A stretch of DNA of 64,000 nucleotides from Verrucomicrobiota bacterium (GCA_004294095.1 RDZR01000028.1:1-64000), one strand, 5' to 3'. Shown: positions 17,723 through 27,022, counted from the first letter of the stretch. Made by a program: numbers and translations. The notes: generated by a model not told the origin, from the letters alone.

Positions 17723-19726
17723 ATGAAATTTTTTCCAAGCGTCGCGTTATTTTTCTCCATCTGTTTGTCATCGCTACCGGTTCAGGCGGCGACAGAACAA
17801 GCACCCGTTTCAGCCCTGATTGTATTTGATGCCTCGGGCAGCATGTGGGGCCAAATTAAAGGCCGCCCAAAAATCGAGATCGCACGTGAGGTGGTGGCAG
17901 GTTTGGTGCGCGATCTGCCTGAAAATACCGAGCTGGGCTTGATGGCATACGGCCATCGTCAGAAGGGCGATTGCGCGGACATCGAGCTGCTCATCCCCGT
18001 GGGAAAAGTGAACAAAAGCGCGTTCATTGAGACCGTGAATGCCATCGTGCCCAAGGGCATGACTCCAATCACCGCCTCTCTCGAGCTCGCGGCCGAGGGT
18101 CTCGGTTACAAAGAAAATAAGGCGACGGTGATCCTCGTTTCAGACGGGTTGGAAACCTGCAATGCCGATCCTTGCACGGCTGCCAAAAAAATCGAAGAGC
18201 TCGGCCTCGATTTCACCGCACACGTCATCGCCTTCGATCTAAAGCCTGAAGAAACCGAAAAACTGCGCTGTATCTCCAAGGCCACCGGCGGAAAATTTTT
18301 CCCCGCATCGGATTCCATCTCGCTGAAAAATGCGTTAGAATTCGCCGTCAGCGCCGCAGCAGAGAAGCCGCAACCCGCGCTCGAAGATGCCCGCACCATC
18401 AAGCTCACCGCTCCAGAAACCGCCGTCGCGGGATCGGACGTCAACGTCTCATGGGAAGCCAAAACTGAAAAGGGCGACTACATCACCATCGCGAAAATTA
18501 ATTCACCCGATACCCTCAGCAGCGGATTTAGCTACACTCACGAAAAGCAATCGGCATTGCTAACCACTTTGATCGACCCAGTGAAAGCAGAAATTCGCTA
18601 CGTTTCCGGCCTGACTTCGAAAGTCCTTGCACGCGCTCCGATTCAGTTGACTGAATTTTCCATCACACTCAAAGCCCCCGCAGAAATCACCGCAGGCGCG
18701 GCGGTTCCCATCGAGTGGACCGGCCCGAATTACGATCGGGACTTCATCACCATCGTGCCGAAAAATGCCGAAGATGGAACATACCAGCAATGGGCCTACA
18801 CCAAAGATGGCTCACCGCTGAAAGTCGAAGCGCCGCTCACGCCGGGCGAGGCCGAGATTCGCTACATGAACGAGCAAGGAAATAAAGTGCTCGCGCGGCA
18901 ACCGATCAAAATCATCACCGCCGAAATTTCCCTCAAAGCCGCAGAATCAGCCATAGCGGGCGCGGCTGTCACCATCGAGTGGACTGGGCCGGATAATAAA
19001 AGCGATTTCATCACCATCGTGCCAGCGGCCGCCGATGACGGGCAATATAAAGCATTTTCCTACACCAAAGACGGCACACCCATCAAAGTCGCGGCACCGA
19101 TCACACCGGGCGAGGCCGAGATCCGCTACATGGGTGGACAAGGAAATAAAGTCCTCGCACGACAACCGATCAAAGTCATCGCCGCCGAAATTTCCCTCAA
19201 GGCCGCAGAATCGACCATCGCGGGCGCCGCCGTCAGCATTGAGTGGACCGGCCCAGATAATAAAAGCGATTTCATCACCATCGTGCCCGCCACCGCCGAT
19301 GACGGACAATATAAAGCATTTTCCTACACCAAAGACGGCACACCCATCAAAGTCGCGGCACCGATCACACCCAGCATGGCTGAGATCCGCTACATGAATG
19401 GAGAAGGAAATCAAGTCCTCGCGCGGCAGCCGATCAACGTCATCGCCGCCGAAATTTCACTCAAGGCCGCGGCTCAAGCAGTGGTTGGGGAGAACATCTC
19501 CGTCGAGTGGACCGGCCCGGATAATAAAAACGATTTCATCACGATTGTGCCAGCCGCCGCCGATGACGGCCAATACAAAGACTTTTTCTACACGAAAGAT
19601 GGCTCGCCAAGTCAACTCAAAGCCAGCGAGGCGGGCCCTGCGGAAATCCGTTACATGCACGGAGAGGGCAACGTCGTGATCGCTCGCATTCCGATCACCA
19701 TCATCGAGGCCGAGAAAAAGGAGTAA
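17723..19726 (+). CDS. Secreted VWA-domain protein with tandem 88-residue beta repeats
   Basis: 667 residues. Signal peptide (1-22), then a von Willebrand A domain (about 28-215) with an intact MIDAS motif DASGS, a conserved Thr in GMTPI, and SDGLETC. The C-terminal two thirds consist of beta-sandwich-like repeats. One divergent copy (about 225-311) precedes four regular 88-residue units (codons 312-399, 400-487, 488-575, 576-663), each with an IEWTGP core, DFITIVP, and IRYM...ARQPI. Units 2 and 3 are nearly identical in DNA. Likely periplasmic or surface-exposed and metal-dependent in binding; ligand unknown. Confidence 0.85.
   Translation: MKFFPSVALFFSICLSSLPVQAATEQAPVSALIVFDASGSMWGQIKGRPKIEIAREVVAGLVRDLPENTELGLMAYGHRQKGDCADIELLIPVGKVNKSAFIETVNAIVPKGMTPITASLELAAEGLGYKENKATVILVSDGLETCNADPCTAAKKIEELGLDFTAHVIAFDLKPEETEKLRCISKATGGKFFPASDSISLKNALEFAVSAAAEKPQPALEDARTIKLTAPETAVAGSDVNVSWEAKTEKGDYITIAKINSPDTLSSGFSYTHEKQSALLTTLIDPVKAEIRYVSGLTSKVLARAPIQLTEFSITLKAPAEITAGAAVPIEWTGPNYDRDFITIVPKNAEDGTYQQWAYTKDGSPLKVEAPLTPGEAEIRYMNEQGNKVLARQPIKIITAEISLKAAESAIAGAAVTIEWTGPDNKSDFITIVPAAADDGQYKAFSYTKDGTPIKVAAPITPGEAEIRYMGGQGNKVLARQPIKVIAAEISLKAAESTIAGAAVSIEWTGPDNKSDFITIVPATADDGQYKAFSYTKDGTPIKVAAPITPSMAEIRYMNGEGNQVLARQPINVIAAEISLKAAAQAVVGENISVEWTGPDNKNDFITIVPAAADDGQYKDFFYTKDGSPSQLKASEAGPAEIRYMHGEGNVVIARIPITIIEAEKKE
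18656..19711 (+). repeat. Four tandem 264-bp coding repeats in the VWA gene
   Basis: In-frame units at 18656-18919, 18920-19183, 19184-19447 and 19448-19711, each 88 codons. Units 2 and 3 differ at only a few bases over long stretches, including silent sites, which points to recent duplication or gene conversion. Unit 1 is the most diverged. Confidence 0.9.
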
Positions 19727-19820
19727 TCAAAAAATTTCCTCATCAGCGGCCAAGAGTCGTGCCAGCAACTTTCTCGGCTTCTCGCTTGATGGAAATCAAA
19801 GCACCCTTCATCTTGAAGCG

Positions 19821-21239
19821 ATGAAACGTTTAGGCATCTTTCTCGCGCTGTGGTCACTTGCCACGGCGGCATTTTCGCAGCCGATGGCACCCAGTGGAGA
19901 GCGTCCGCCGGTGATTGCTCAAGAATTTCGCGCGGCGTGGATTGCAACCATTTACAACATCGATTGGCCAAGTTCGTCACGCCTGAGTGCCAGTGCTCAG
20001 CAAAATGAAATGCGCCGGATTTTAGACACCGTGGCCTCGCTCAAAATGAATGCCGTGATTTTCCAAGTCCGCCCGCAGTGCGATGCGCTTTATCAATCGT
20101 CCATCGAGCCGTGGTCGTCTGTTCTAACAGGCTCGATGGGCCGTTCGCCCGGCTATGATCCGCTTGCGTTTGTCATCCGAGAAGCCCACGCGCGCGGCAT
20201 CGAAGTGCATGCTTGGTTCAATCCATTTCGCGCGCTATCTAACAATTCGCAAGCTGTTTCTAACAAACACATCACTCGCAGCGCGCCTGGCCTAACCAAA
20301 CGCTTCGGCACCATGACATGGGCTGATCCAGCCTTGCCCGAAGTGCGTGAACGGGCGACCCGCGTGATCCTCGATGTGGTGCGGCGCTACGATATCGATG
20401 GCGTGCATTTGGATGATTATTTTTACCCATATCCATCGGGTGATTTGCGCTTCCCTGATGGAAAGTCTCCGGCGCAGCGCCGCTCTTATGTGGATGGTTT
20501 TGTTAAAAATCTCTATGGCTCTGTGAAGCGGCAGAAGCCGTGGGTGCGTGTGGGAATCAGCCCGTTTGGCATTTGGCGGCCTGGCGTGCCAAGCGGCATC
20601 GAGGCGGGGATCGATAGCTACGAACAGCTCGCTGGCGATTCGCGGAAATGGTTAAAAAATGGCTGGGTGGATTATCTTGCGCCGCAGCTTTACTGGCGCG
20701 AATCGCCGCGCAAGCAGAGCTTTTCTCTTTTGTTAAATTGGTGGCGTCAACAAGGCTCGCGCCCAGTGTGGCCGGGCATTGCCACATCCCGCATTCAATC
20801 GAGCGAAGATCCGGGCCGGCCGGCTTCTGAAATCACGCGGCAAATTCAAACAAGCCGTAAAATCGGTGGCGCATCCAATGGCCAATTGCATTGGAGCGTG
20901 AAAAGTCTGGTGCGCAATCAAGGCGGCATCGCCAAGCAGTTAGGCTCCGTTTACACGCAGCCCGTCGCCGTGCCAGCGATGCCGTGGATCAATCGCAAAA
21001 CGCCTGCTGCACCGGGCCTAAGTGCCACGGTGAGAGATGGAAAAACCGACGTTTCATGGCAAGTGGGCGGTGGTGTCTCACGCGTTGCCATCCAGCTCAA
21101 GATTGATGGCAAGTGGCGCACGCAGCGCATTGCACCCGCCTCTGCGAAATCGCTCAAACTTCCCGCTGCGGATGTGATTGCCGCAACCGCCATCGACCGC
21201 TTTGGCAACATGAGCCCGCCAAAAGTGCTCGCCCGTTAG
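19821..21239 (+). CDS. GHL10/DUF187-type glycoside hydrolase-like protein (DigH-related)
   Basis: 472 residues with an N-terminal signal peptide (MKRLGIFLALWSLATAAFSQ). The TIM-barrel family signatures are clear: EFRAAWIATIYNIDWPS, NAVIFQVRPQCDALY, GIEVHAWFNPFRA, DIDGVHLDDYFYPYP, and VDYLAPQLYWRES. The best studied relative, E. coli DigH (YddW), cleaves denuded septal peptidoglycan, so a role in cell-wall turnover is plausible, but the substrate is inferred. The last ~85 residues resemble a fibronectin-like module. The stop codon lies within a GTTAGA word, and a second copy follows 6 bp later. Confidence 0.85.
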   Translation: MKRLGIFLALWSLATAAFSQPMAPSGERPPVIAQEFRAAWIATIYNIDWPSSSRLSASAQQNEMRRILDTVASLKMNAVIFQVRPQCDALYQSSIEPWSSVLTGSMGRSPGYDPLAFVIREAHARGIEVHAWFNPFRALSNNSQAVSNKHITRSAPGLTKRFGTMTWADPALPEVRERATRVILDVVRRYDIDGVHLDDYFYPYPSGDLRFPDGKSPAQRRSYVDGFVKNLYGSVKRQKPWVRVGISPFGIWRPGVPSGIEAGIDSYEQLAGDSRKWLKNGWVDYLAPQLYWRESPRKQSFSLLLNWWRQQGSRPVWPGIATSRIQSSEDPGRPASEITRQIQTSRKIGGASNGQLHWSVKSLVRNQGGIAKQLGSVYTQPVAVPAMPWINRKTPAAPGLSATVRDGKTDVSWQVGGGVSRVAIQLKIDGKWRTQRIAPASAKSLKLPAADVIAATAIDRFGNMSPPKVLAR

Positions 21240-21245
21240 ATTTTG

Positions 21246-22391
21246 TTAGAACGCGTGGAGGTATTTCCAGCGCAACGGCACGCGGACCTTGATCCCACTG
21301 CGCGAGGTAAGCTCGACTTCATCCTCATGGTCTGTTGGCTCGATCGAGGCCACAGCATCAAACTCTTTTGAAATTTTTGCCACCGCCATGATCGTGCGAA
21401 TCACCGTCGGCTGATTTGGATCTAACATCACCACTTTAGGATCTGCTTCGCAATGAGCGGCGACAGACTCCGCAAGCCCGTAGTGAAAATGCGAAGTGAT
21501 TTCCTCCAAGCCTAACACATTTTGATGCCGGCCGCTCCACGGCGGATAGTGACGGCCAGCATTGGACGACCAAATCAAGGTGTGCCGCAGCACTTCCGGA
21601 TTTTTGAGACTGAACCAGACGTAGCCATCGTCGCTGAGAGTGGCTGCCGTCCACGCAAAATGTGGGCGTGGTGCGGAAGTCAGCATCGCGGCATCTTCAT
21701 ATCCGCGGCGGGCAGGGTATGATGAAAGATCCGTGGTGCCGCCGAGGGTGATGGGCACTTGCTCGAGTTGCTGAAATTTTGCGCCCGCCGTAAAAATCGA
21801 GTAACCTTTGTTTTCCGGCACTTCCAGTGGCAATGGCAAATTTTGGCCGTGTAAAAACGGGCTGGTGGTGATCACTCCCGCGCCGAGCCGATCGGGAAAT
21901 TTCAACATCGCATGATGTCCGAAATTCATCGGCCCTTCAGCTCCTGAAATCTGAATGTGCGAATACACTGCCGCGTGGCCATCGATCAACGTCACTTCGC
22001 GATCGACTGTGCCATGGCGAATTTCTAACTGCATGCGCAACTTGAGCGTGGTGTTAGATCCATTGCGGTCTAAATCAACTGCTTGCCACTCGCGGTTAGA
22101 GGTTTCTCCGTGCGGCGGGTGTATTTCTCCCTGATAGATCGTATCATTGGCACCGAAGGGCATGCAGAAAAAATCGCCCCTCAGCACTTGAAGCATCGCG
22201 GGAGTGTCATCATCTAACACTTCATCATGCCATGGCGCGATGGCAAGTGGTTCGATTCGTTGGCCGTGACGATCGAAAATGACCGGTGCGAGATGTCCGC
22301 CTGTGCACGAGATAAATGCCTGAGTTTCCGCATTTTCAACTCGCCATGACGGCTGACCAAAAACAATTTCAGTTAGAATCGATGGGTTCAT
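21246..22391 (-). CDS. Galactose-mutarotase-like fold protein, function unknown
   Basis: 381 residues, no signal peptide or membrane segment, so cytoplasmic. The pattern (GGHLAPVIFDRHGQRIEPLAIAPW near the start, MNFGHHAMLKFPD in the middle, a late WSSNAGRHYPPWSGRHQNVLGLEE) resembles large beta-sandwich sugar-binding or aldose-epimerase-like proteins. No catalytic residues can be assigned with confidence. It ends 6 bp from the convergent GHL10 gene and lies 9 bp downstream of the epimerase gene on the same strand, suggesting an operon concerned with sugars. Confidence 0.55.
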   Translation of the reverse strand: MNPSILTEIVFGQPSWRVENAETQAFISCTGGHLAPVIFDRHGQRIEPLAIAPWHDEVLDDDTPAMLQVLRGDFFCMPFGANDTIYQGEIHPPHGETSNREWQAVDLDRNGSNTTLKLRMQLEIRHGTVDREVTLIDGHAAVYSHIQISGAEGPMNFGHHAMLKFPDRLGAGVITTSPFLHGQNLPLPLEVPENKGYSIFTAGAKFQQLEQVPITLGGTTDLSSYPARRGYEDAAMLTSAPRPHFAWTAATLSDDGYVWFSLKNPEVLRHTLIWSSNAGRHYPPWSGRHQNVLGLEEITSHFHYGLAESVAAHCEADPKVVMLDPNQPTVIRTIMAVAKISKEFDAVASIEPTDHEDEVELTSRSGIKVRVPLRWKYLHAF

Positions 22392-22400
22392 AAAATGATT

Positions 22401-23354
22401 TTAGCATGAGGCCTGCGCTCGCACCCATTCAACGTAACGTTCTAGCCCTTGGCGCAATGTGGTGTGAGGTGAATAATCTAACAATCGGTTAGCTTTGCTC
22501 ACATCCGCAAACGTCCGCGGCACGTCACCGGGTTGATCGGGCAGTTGTTTGATTTCCGCTTTTTTACCGATGATTTGTTCCAAAAAATTGATCAGCGTGG
22601 AAAGTGAATGTGTATCCGAGCCGCCGAGGTTGATGATTTCAAATGGGCTAGCAGAATAATCAGACGCGGCCATCACACCATCAATGATGTCATCAACGTA
22701 AGTGTAATCGCGAGCACTACTACCATCGCCATATTGTTCGATCGCTTGATCTGTTAGAAGACGATGGGTAAATTTTGAAATCGCGAGATCCGGCCGTTGC
22801 CGCGGGCCGTAAACGGTAAAAAAACGCAAGCAAACACAACGGATGCCAAACAAATGCGCGTAATTCGAGCATAGTTGCTCGCCAGCAAGTTTGCTCGCTG
22901 CGTAAGGAGAAATCGTGCGCTGAATTAGATCATCTTCGGCGAATGGAATTTTTGGGTTAATCCCATAAATCGAGGAGGATGAGGCAAAGATCATGTGCGG
23001 GACTTTGTGAGCGCGGCATCCTTCTAACAAATTGAGCGTGCCATCCACATTGGTGCTTAAATAAAGCCGCGGATCTGCAATGGATGGCCGCACGCCGGCT
23101 CGCGCGGCAAAGTGAAACACTTTTTCAAAAGCATGCTTGGCAAAAATCGATGCCACCCATGCCGCATCGCGAATGTCACCTTCATAGAGTGTGATGCTAT
23201 TGCTGAACGAAGCCAAATTTCCACGTTTAATACGAGGATCATAGTAGTCATTGAAATCATCGATGACGACCAATTCATGACCTTCGCCAATGAGGCGTTC
23301 GCACAGATGAGATGCAATGAAGCCAGCTCCTCCAGTGACTAAATAACAAGACAT
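22401..23354 (-). CDS. NAD-dependent nucleotide-sugar epimerase (UDP-glucuronate 4-epimerase-like)
   Basis: Extended SDR enzyme of 317 residues. NAD site TGGAGFIASHLCERL, the motif VIDDFNDYYDPRIKRGNL seen in UDP-glucuronate 4-epimerases, the catalytic pair YAASK (Tyr and Lys), and the late FTVYGPRQRPDLAI are visible. It should interconvert UDP-sugars for surface polysaccharide. Upstream by 12 bp is the DUF4254 gene, downstream by 9 bp the mutarotase-like gene, all on one strand. The exact substrate is inferred from the DYYDPRIK motif. Confidence 0.9.
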   Translation of the reverse strand: MSCYLVTGGAGFIASHLCERLIGEGHELVVIDDFNDYYDPRIKRGNLASFSNSITLYEGDIRDAAWVASIFAKHAFEKVFHFAARAGVRPSIADPRLYLSTNVDGTLNLLEGCRAHKVPHMIFASSSSIYGINPKIPFAEDDLIQRTISPYAASKLAGEQLCSNYAHLFGIRCVCLRFFTVYGPRQRPDLAISKFTHRLLTDQAIEQYGDGSSARDYTYVDDIIDGVMAASDYSASPFEIINLGGSDTHSLSTLINFLEQIIGKKAEIKQLPDQPGDVPRTFADVSKANRLLDYSPHTTLRQGLERYVEWVRAQASC

Positions 23355-23366
23355 GATGAAAGTGGT

Positions 23367-23969
23367 TTAGGATTTTTCAGAAGCACCATACAACTGAGGA
23401 TTCAGAGCAGGATCGTTATACATTTTAAATTGATAATAGACGGCGAAGGTCCGGCGCTGAGCAAGCACATCGTCGATCAATTCGCTCAGACAATCGGCAA
23501 GATCGCCGCGCTGCTTGACGATGCGGACGAGTTTGGTTTGGCAATTTTCAACATGGCTGGCGGTGGCGTCGCTGCGCTGGGTTTCTTCGCGCATGTGAAA
23601 TTCTTTGAGCGCTAAAATCGAGAGGCGATCGAGCATCATGCCGGGAGTTTCAGAATTTTTTGGGCAACCACTCAGCGCCGGCATGAGAAGATGAATGAGT
23701 GCTTTGTCCATTTCCTCGATAAAATTGTTGCGAAGTTGGTTGTAGCGATCGATGGCGCGTTTGGCCTGAGCGATGCGTTCAAATCCCAAATCATCGCGGC
23801 GGGCAATGTCCTCTTCGTGCCATAACATGAAATTGAAGTAATGGTTTTGTCTGACCAAATCGGTTAGATTGGTGCCAGCCGCGTGTGGCTCGCTGGAGTG
23901 CCATTCTGCGGTGAGGTCAGACTGGAGGCGCACGAATTGTGGGATCAGATCAGTGATTGTCTCAGGCAT
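23367..23969 (-). CDS. DUF4254 protein
   Basis: A 200-residue, mostly helical soluble protein with the DUF4254 pattern NHYFNFMLWHEEDIARRDDLG followed by AKRAIDRYNQLRNNFIEEMD and MMLDRLSILALKEFHM. The biochemical function of the family is unknown. It is repeatedly found beside family 9 glycosyltransferases, as here: the glycosyltransferase starts 63 bp away in the opposite direction. A part in lipopolysaccharide or glycan assembly is an inference from context only. Confidence 0.8.
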   Translation of the reverse strand: MPETITDLIPQFVRLQSDLTAEWHSSEPHAAGTNLTDLVRQNHYFNFMLWHEEDIARRDDLGFERIAQAKRAIDRYNQLRNNFIEEMDKALIHLLMPALSGCPKNSETPGMMLDRLSILALKEFHMREETQRSDATASHVENCQTKLVRIVKQRGDLADCLSELIDDVLAQRRTFAVYYQFKMYNDPALNPQLYGASEKS

Positions 23970-24032
23970 GATGATTAGGGAAAGAGGTTTAAGTTTGCAG
24001 AGCTTGTTTGACTAGGCAAGCTTTCGCAATCC

Positions 24033-25007
24033 ATGCCCGCGCCGCTTCCAATTTCGCCGCCACGTCATTTATTGGTGATCAAACCATCATCGTTGGGGGA
24101 TATTGTGCACGCCTTGCAGGTGATTCAACTGTTGCGTTGCGAGTTGCCAGCATGCCGCGTGACGTGGGTGGTGCGGGATCGTTTCGCACCGCTTGTGGAG
24201 GCCGCGCCATTTGTGGATGAGGTCATTTTATTTCATCGCAAAGAAGGCCTCCGTGGGTTGGCGAAGTTGCTTAGGGAATTGCGCCAGCGCGAGTTTGATA
24301 TGATCTGGGACATGCAAGGGCTGCTGCGCAGTGGCCTGATGACGGCCGCCGCCATGGCCAAGCAAAAATGGGGGCGGAGTGATGCTCGCGAGGGGTCGGC
24401 TTGGTTTTACAAGCGGAAAATAGATCTGCCGTCGAGCGCTGGCCCACACCACGCGATCGCCATTTTGTTAGAATTTACCAAAGCCCTCGGAATCGATCGA
24501 GATATTGCTTACCCGCTGCAACTCGCTGATGGGCCGAACATGCCATGGAGCAGTTTTTTTGCAGGCGATCCCAACGAGCAATTTGTGATCTTCACCGATA
24601 GCCGAGGTGCTGGAAAAGAATGGCCTGGATTTGATGCATTGACTCACCTTATCTGGCAAGAAATCCCTAACAGTCGCATCGCTTGGTGTGCCGGATCCAG
24701 CATGCAGCCAAGTGGCTCGATTCCCGACGGGCGTTTTCTCAATCTGACTGGATGCCCACTGTTAGAAATGATTGAATTGGTGCGTCAGCCCTCCATTTTC
24801 ATCGGAAATGATAGCGGCCCGATGCATCTATCTGCGGCAGTTGGCAACAAGGTCTTGGCCATCTTCGGCCCGACTTCGCCGCTGCGCTTCGGTCCCTGGC
24901 CACTCGACTCCCCGCGAACATCATCGGTGCAAGCACCCAATGGCGTGCTTGCCAATCTTTCCGCGCAGCAAGTCCTCAGTTCGCTGCTTACCCTGCGGGA
25001 AAAATAG
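24033..25007 (+). CDS. Glycosyltransferase family 9 (heptosyltransferase-like)
   Basis: 324 residues with the family 9 pattern: N-terminal LLVIKPSSLGDIVHALQVIQLL, central FTDSRGAGKEWPGFDALTHL, and the nucleotide-sugar motif FIGNDSGPMHLSAAVGNKVLAIFGPTSP, which includes the conserved D-S-G-P-M-H-L. Such enzymes add heptose or a related sugar to the lipopolysaccharide core at the inner membrane. It is divergent from DUF4254. The donor sugar cannot be told from the sequence. Confidence 0.9.
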   Translation: MPAPLPISPPRHLLVIKPSSLGDIVHALQVIQLLRCELPACRVTWVVRDRFAPLVEAAPFVDEVILFHRKEGLRGLAKLLRELRQREFDMIWDMQGLLRSGLMTAAAMAKQKWGRSDAREGSAWFYKRKIDLPSSAGPHHAIAILLEFTKALGIDRDIAYPLQLADGPNMPWSSFFAGDPNEQFVIFTDSRGAGKEWPGFDALTHLIWQEIPNSRIAWCAGSSMQPSGSIPDGRFLNLTGCPLLEMIELVRQPSIFIGNDSGPMHLSAAVGNKVLAIFGPTSPLRFGPWPLDSPRTSSVQAPNGVLANLSAQQVLSSLLTLREK

Positions 25008-25094
25008 TCGTCTTAGGTGCGACTTGGTCTTGGAGGGCAAAGGCAAGGATCTGCACCAATAAACCAAAAATGTCCCAACTTCGGCTTTTTTCGA

Positions 25095-26235
25095 TCAATC
25101 GTCTTCATCTTTGGCACCTTTCACGCGGACTTTGCCGCGCAACTTCGCCTCGATGAAGGCATCCAAATCGCCATCCATTGTGTCTTGGATGTTGCCGGTT
25201 TCCTCACCAGTGCGCAGGTCTAACACTTTTTGATACGGTTGGAAAACGTAGGAGCGGATCTGGTTACCCCATGATACGTCGCCCTTTTCGCCGTAAGCGC
25301 GATCGGCCTCAGCGCGTTGTTTGTCCTCCTCGATGGTGTAGAGCTTGGCTTTGAGAATTTCAAAGGCCAGCTCGCGGTTCGCGCCTTGTGTGCGGGCTGC
25401 AGTGGAGCGAATCAAGATGCCGGTGGGCAAGTGACGAAGGATCACCGCGGTCTCCACTTTGTTGACGTTTTGTCCACCTTTGCCGCCAGAGCGTGTGGTG
25501 GTGATCTCGATGTCTTTTTCCTGAATATCAATATGAATTTCCCGTGAAATTTCAGGCGTGGCATCAATCGAAGCAAACGAAGTGTGCCGCTTGGCGTTGG
25601 AATCAAATGGAGAAATGCGGACCAAACGATGCACGCCGCGTTCGTTTTTCAAAAATCCATACGCGTAATCGCCGGTGATCTTGAGCGTCGCGGTGCGCAG
25701 GCCGGCTTCATCGCCATCTTGCCAATCGAGCATCTCCACGGTGAAGCCCTTGCGCTCCGCCCAACGCACATACATGCGGTGCAACATCTGCGCCCAATCG
25801 CAGGCTTCAGTGCCACCCGCACCAGCGGAAATGACCAAAAAGCAGGGAGAAATATCGCTGGGCTGATCTAACAGCGTGAGCAATTCAAATGTGCGAATGT
25901 CTTTTTCTAACAGACTTGCTTGATCGATCGCTTCACGCGCCAACTCACCATCATCGAACTCTTTAGCCAGCGAAACGCCCTCCACGATATCGCCCAAACG
26001 GCTCTCTAACTTGAGAAATGTCTCAAGCTTTTTTTTCATGCTCGCCGCCTGCGAACTAATTGCTTTCGCCTTATCCGAATCATTCCAAAACTCAGGTGCA
26101 CCCATCGCTTCTTCGAGCGTTTGGATGCGATTTTCTAGTTGTGGGACGTCAAAGATACCTCCTGAGTTTCGAAAGACGGCTCTTTAAGCCATCGACATCG
26201 AGCGCCAGGAGGTCAGCGGTAGGAAGTGCAGACAT
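25095..26235 (-). CDS. prfB: Peptide chain release factor 2 with programmed +1 frameshift
   Basis: Recognises UGA and UAA stops and triggers peptide release on the ribosome. The first frame starts at an ATG (26233-26235), encodes 27 residues beginning [16 protein letters not shown], and ends at an in-frame TGA (26149-26151). Just before it stands AGGAGG TAT CTT TGA C, the conserved RF2 frameshift cassette (SD-like AGGAGG at 26158-26163). A +1 shift at CTT joins [14 protein letters not shown] and the main frame, giving about 378 residues. SPF (codon recognition) and GGQ (in [12 protein letters not shown]) are intact. Expression is autoregulated by RF2 level through this stop. Confidence 0.95.
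26149..26163 (-). promoter_or_regulatory. prfB programmed-frameshift cassette
   Basis: Reading on the minus strand: AGGAGG TAT CTT TGA. This is the classic RF2 arrangement of a Shine-Dalgarno-like hexamer three bases upstream of the CUU-U slip site and a UGA stop. The usual first hexamer is AGGGGG; here it is AGGAGG, a perfect anti-SD match. Confidence 0.95.
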
Positions 26236-26278
26236 GGCGCGCAGCTAACGGGATTCTGCGCAGCGAGGCAAGGCGGAT

Positions 26279-26851
26279 TCAACACCGCAGGCGAAATGTT
26301 AGATTGATCCGCGGGCCAAGGACTTTTTTGGACTTGGGCAAGGCGTGTTTCCAGCAACGTTGCGTCGCACCTTTCATCACCAACAAGCTGCCGGATTCGA
26401 GGATCGTGGAAATGGATTCTTTGGAAATGCGGTGCTTGAAGGAAAATTTTCGCGCCGCTCCAAAGCTGAGTGAGGCGATGGCGGAATCGCGCACAATCGC
26501 CGGCTCATCATCGGCATGCCAGCCCATTCCTTCACTGCCATCGTGGTAAAAATTCAAGAGGCAGGAGTTAAAAACCTCGCCGCTGATCGCTTCGCATCGG
26601 TGCTTCAATGCGCAGAGCAGCGGAGTCCACGGCAGCGGCAATTTTTCTGATCCGGAGTAGAGATACGATTGCTCGCGATCCGCCACCCATGCCATTTTTC
26701 GGCTCAGCGTGATGCGCTTGCCAAACATCACCACCTCCTCATGAGCCCACGGGATTTCTTGCTCAAGTTTCGTTTGATATTCTAACTGCTCGGCAGCAGA
26801 AAAAATAACCCCGTAATTGATTGCTTCTCCATCACAAAGCAAAAGATTCAT
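26279..26851 (-). CDS. alkB: AlkB-like Fe(II)/2-oxoglutarate dioxygenase (DNA alkylation repair)
   Basis: About 190 residues from the ATG at 26851 (MNLLLCDGEAINYG); longer starts at 26866 or 26950 exist but add no family sequence. The nucleotide-recognition and iron motifs are present: NFYHDGSEGMGWHADDE supplies the H-x-D pair, a later His lies in WKHALP, and RINLTFR binds 2-oxoglutarate. It oxidatively removes alkyl groups from DNA or RNA bases. It lies 43 bp upstream of prfB on the same strand and may share a transcript. ALKBH2/3-type spacing suggests the short, single-domain class. Confidence 0.88.
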   Translation of the reverse strand: MNLLLCDGEAINYGVIFSAAEQLEYQTKLEQEIPWAHEEVVMFGKRITLSRKMAWVADREQSYLYSGSEKLPLPWTPLLCALKHRCEAISGEVFNSCLLNFYHDGSEGMGWHADDEPAIVRDSAIASLSFGAARKFSFKHRISKESISTILESGSLLVMKGATQRCWKHALPKSKKVLGPRINLTFRLRC

Positions 26852-26945
26852 GGCGAACGATGGCATAGCTCGTAATTTTCTCAGGAAAAAAATTTTGCAG
26901 ATATTTAAAAGTTGGCACAACGGGTGCTCTATGTAAGATGTCGAC

Positions 26946-27022
26946 ACCAACAGGCAGTCCGACTGAGATGCTTCAGGGTTAATGGGTTTTCCTCGAAGAT
27001 GATCAGTCGGGCTGCTTTTTTT
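26946..27022 (+). ncRNA. Candidate small structured RNA with intrinsic terminator, upstream of mutL
   Basis: Arms GCAGTCCGACTGA (26954-26966) and TCAGTCGGGCTGC (27003-27015) form a 13-bp stem with one G-U pair, followed at once by seven T residues. The 36-nt interior folds again: CTTCAGG pairs with CCTCGAAG with one bulged C. A weak sigma-70-like promoter (TTGGCA at 26912, TAAGAT at 26934, spacing 16) would start a transcript near 26946. The genes to the left are on the opposite strand, so this is not the terminator of a known gene. It could be an independent sRNA or a mutL leader/attenuator. Confidence 0.55.

Noticed and set aside
26105-26105. prfB start at the internal ATG (MGAPEFWN)
   Set aside because: Translation upstream shows the conserved RF2 first frame and frameshift cassette, so the gene starts at 26235.
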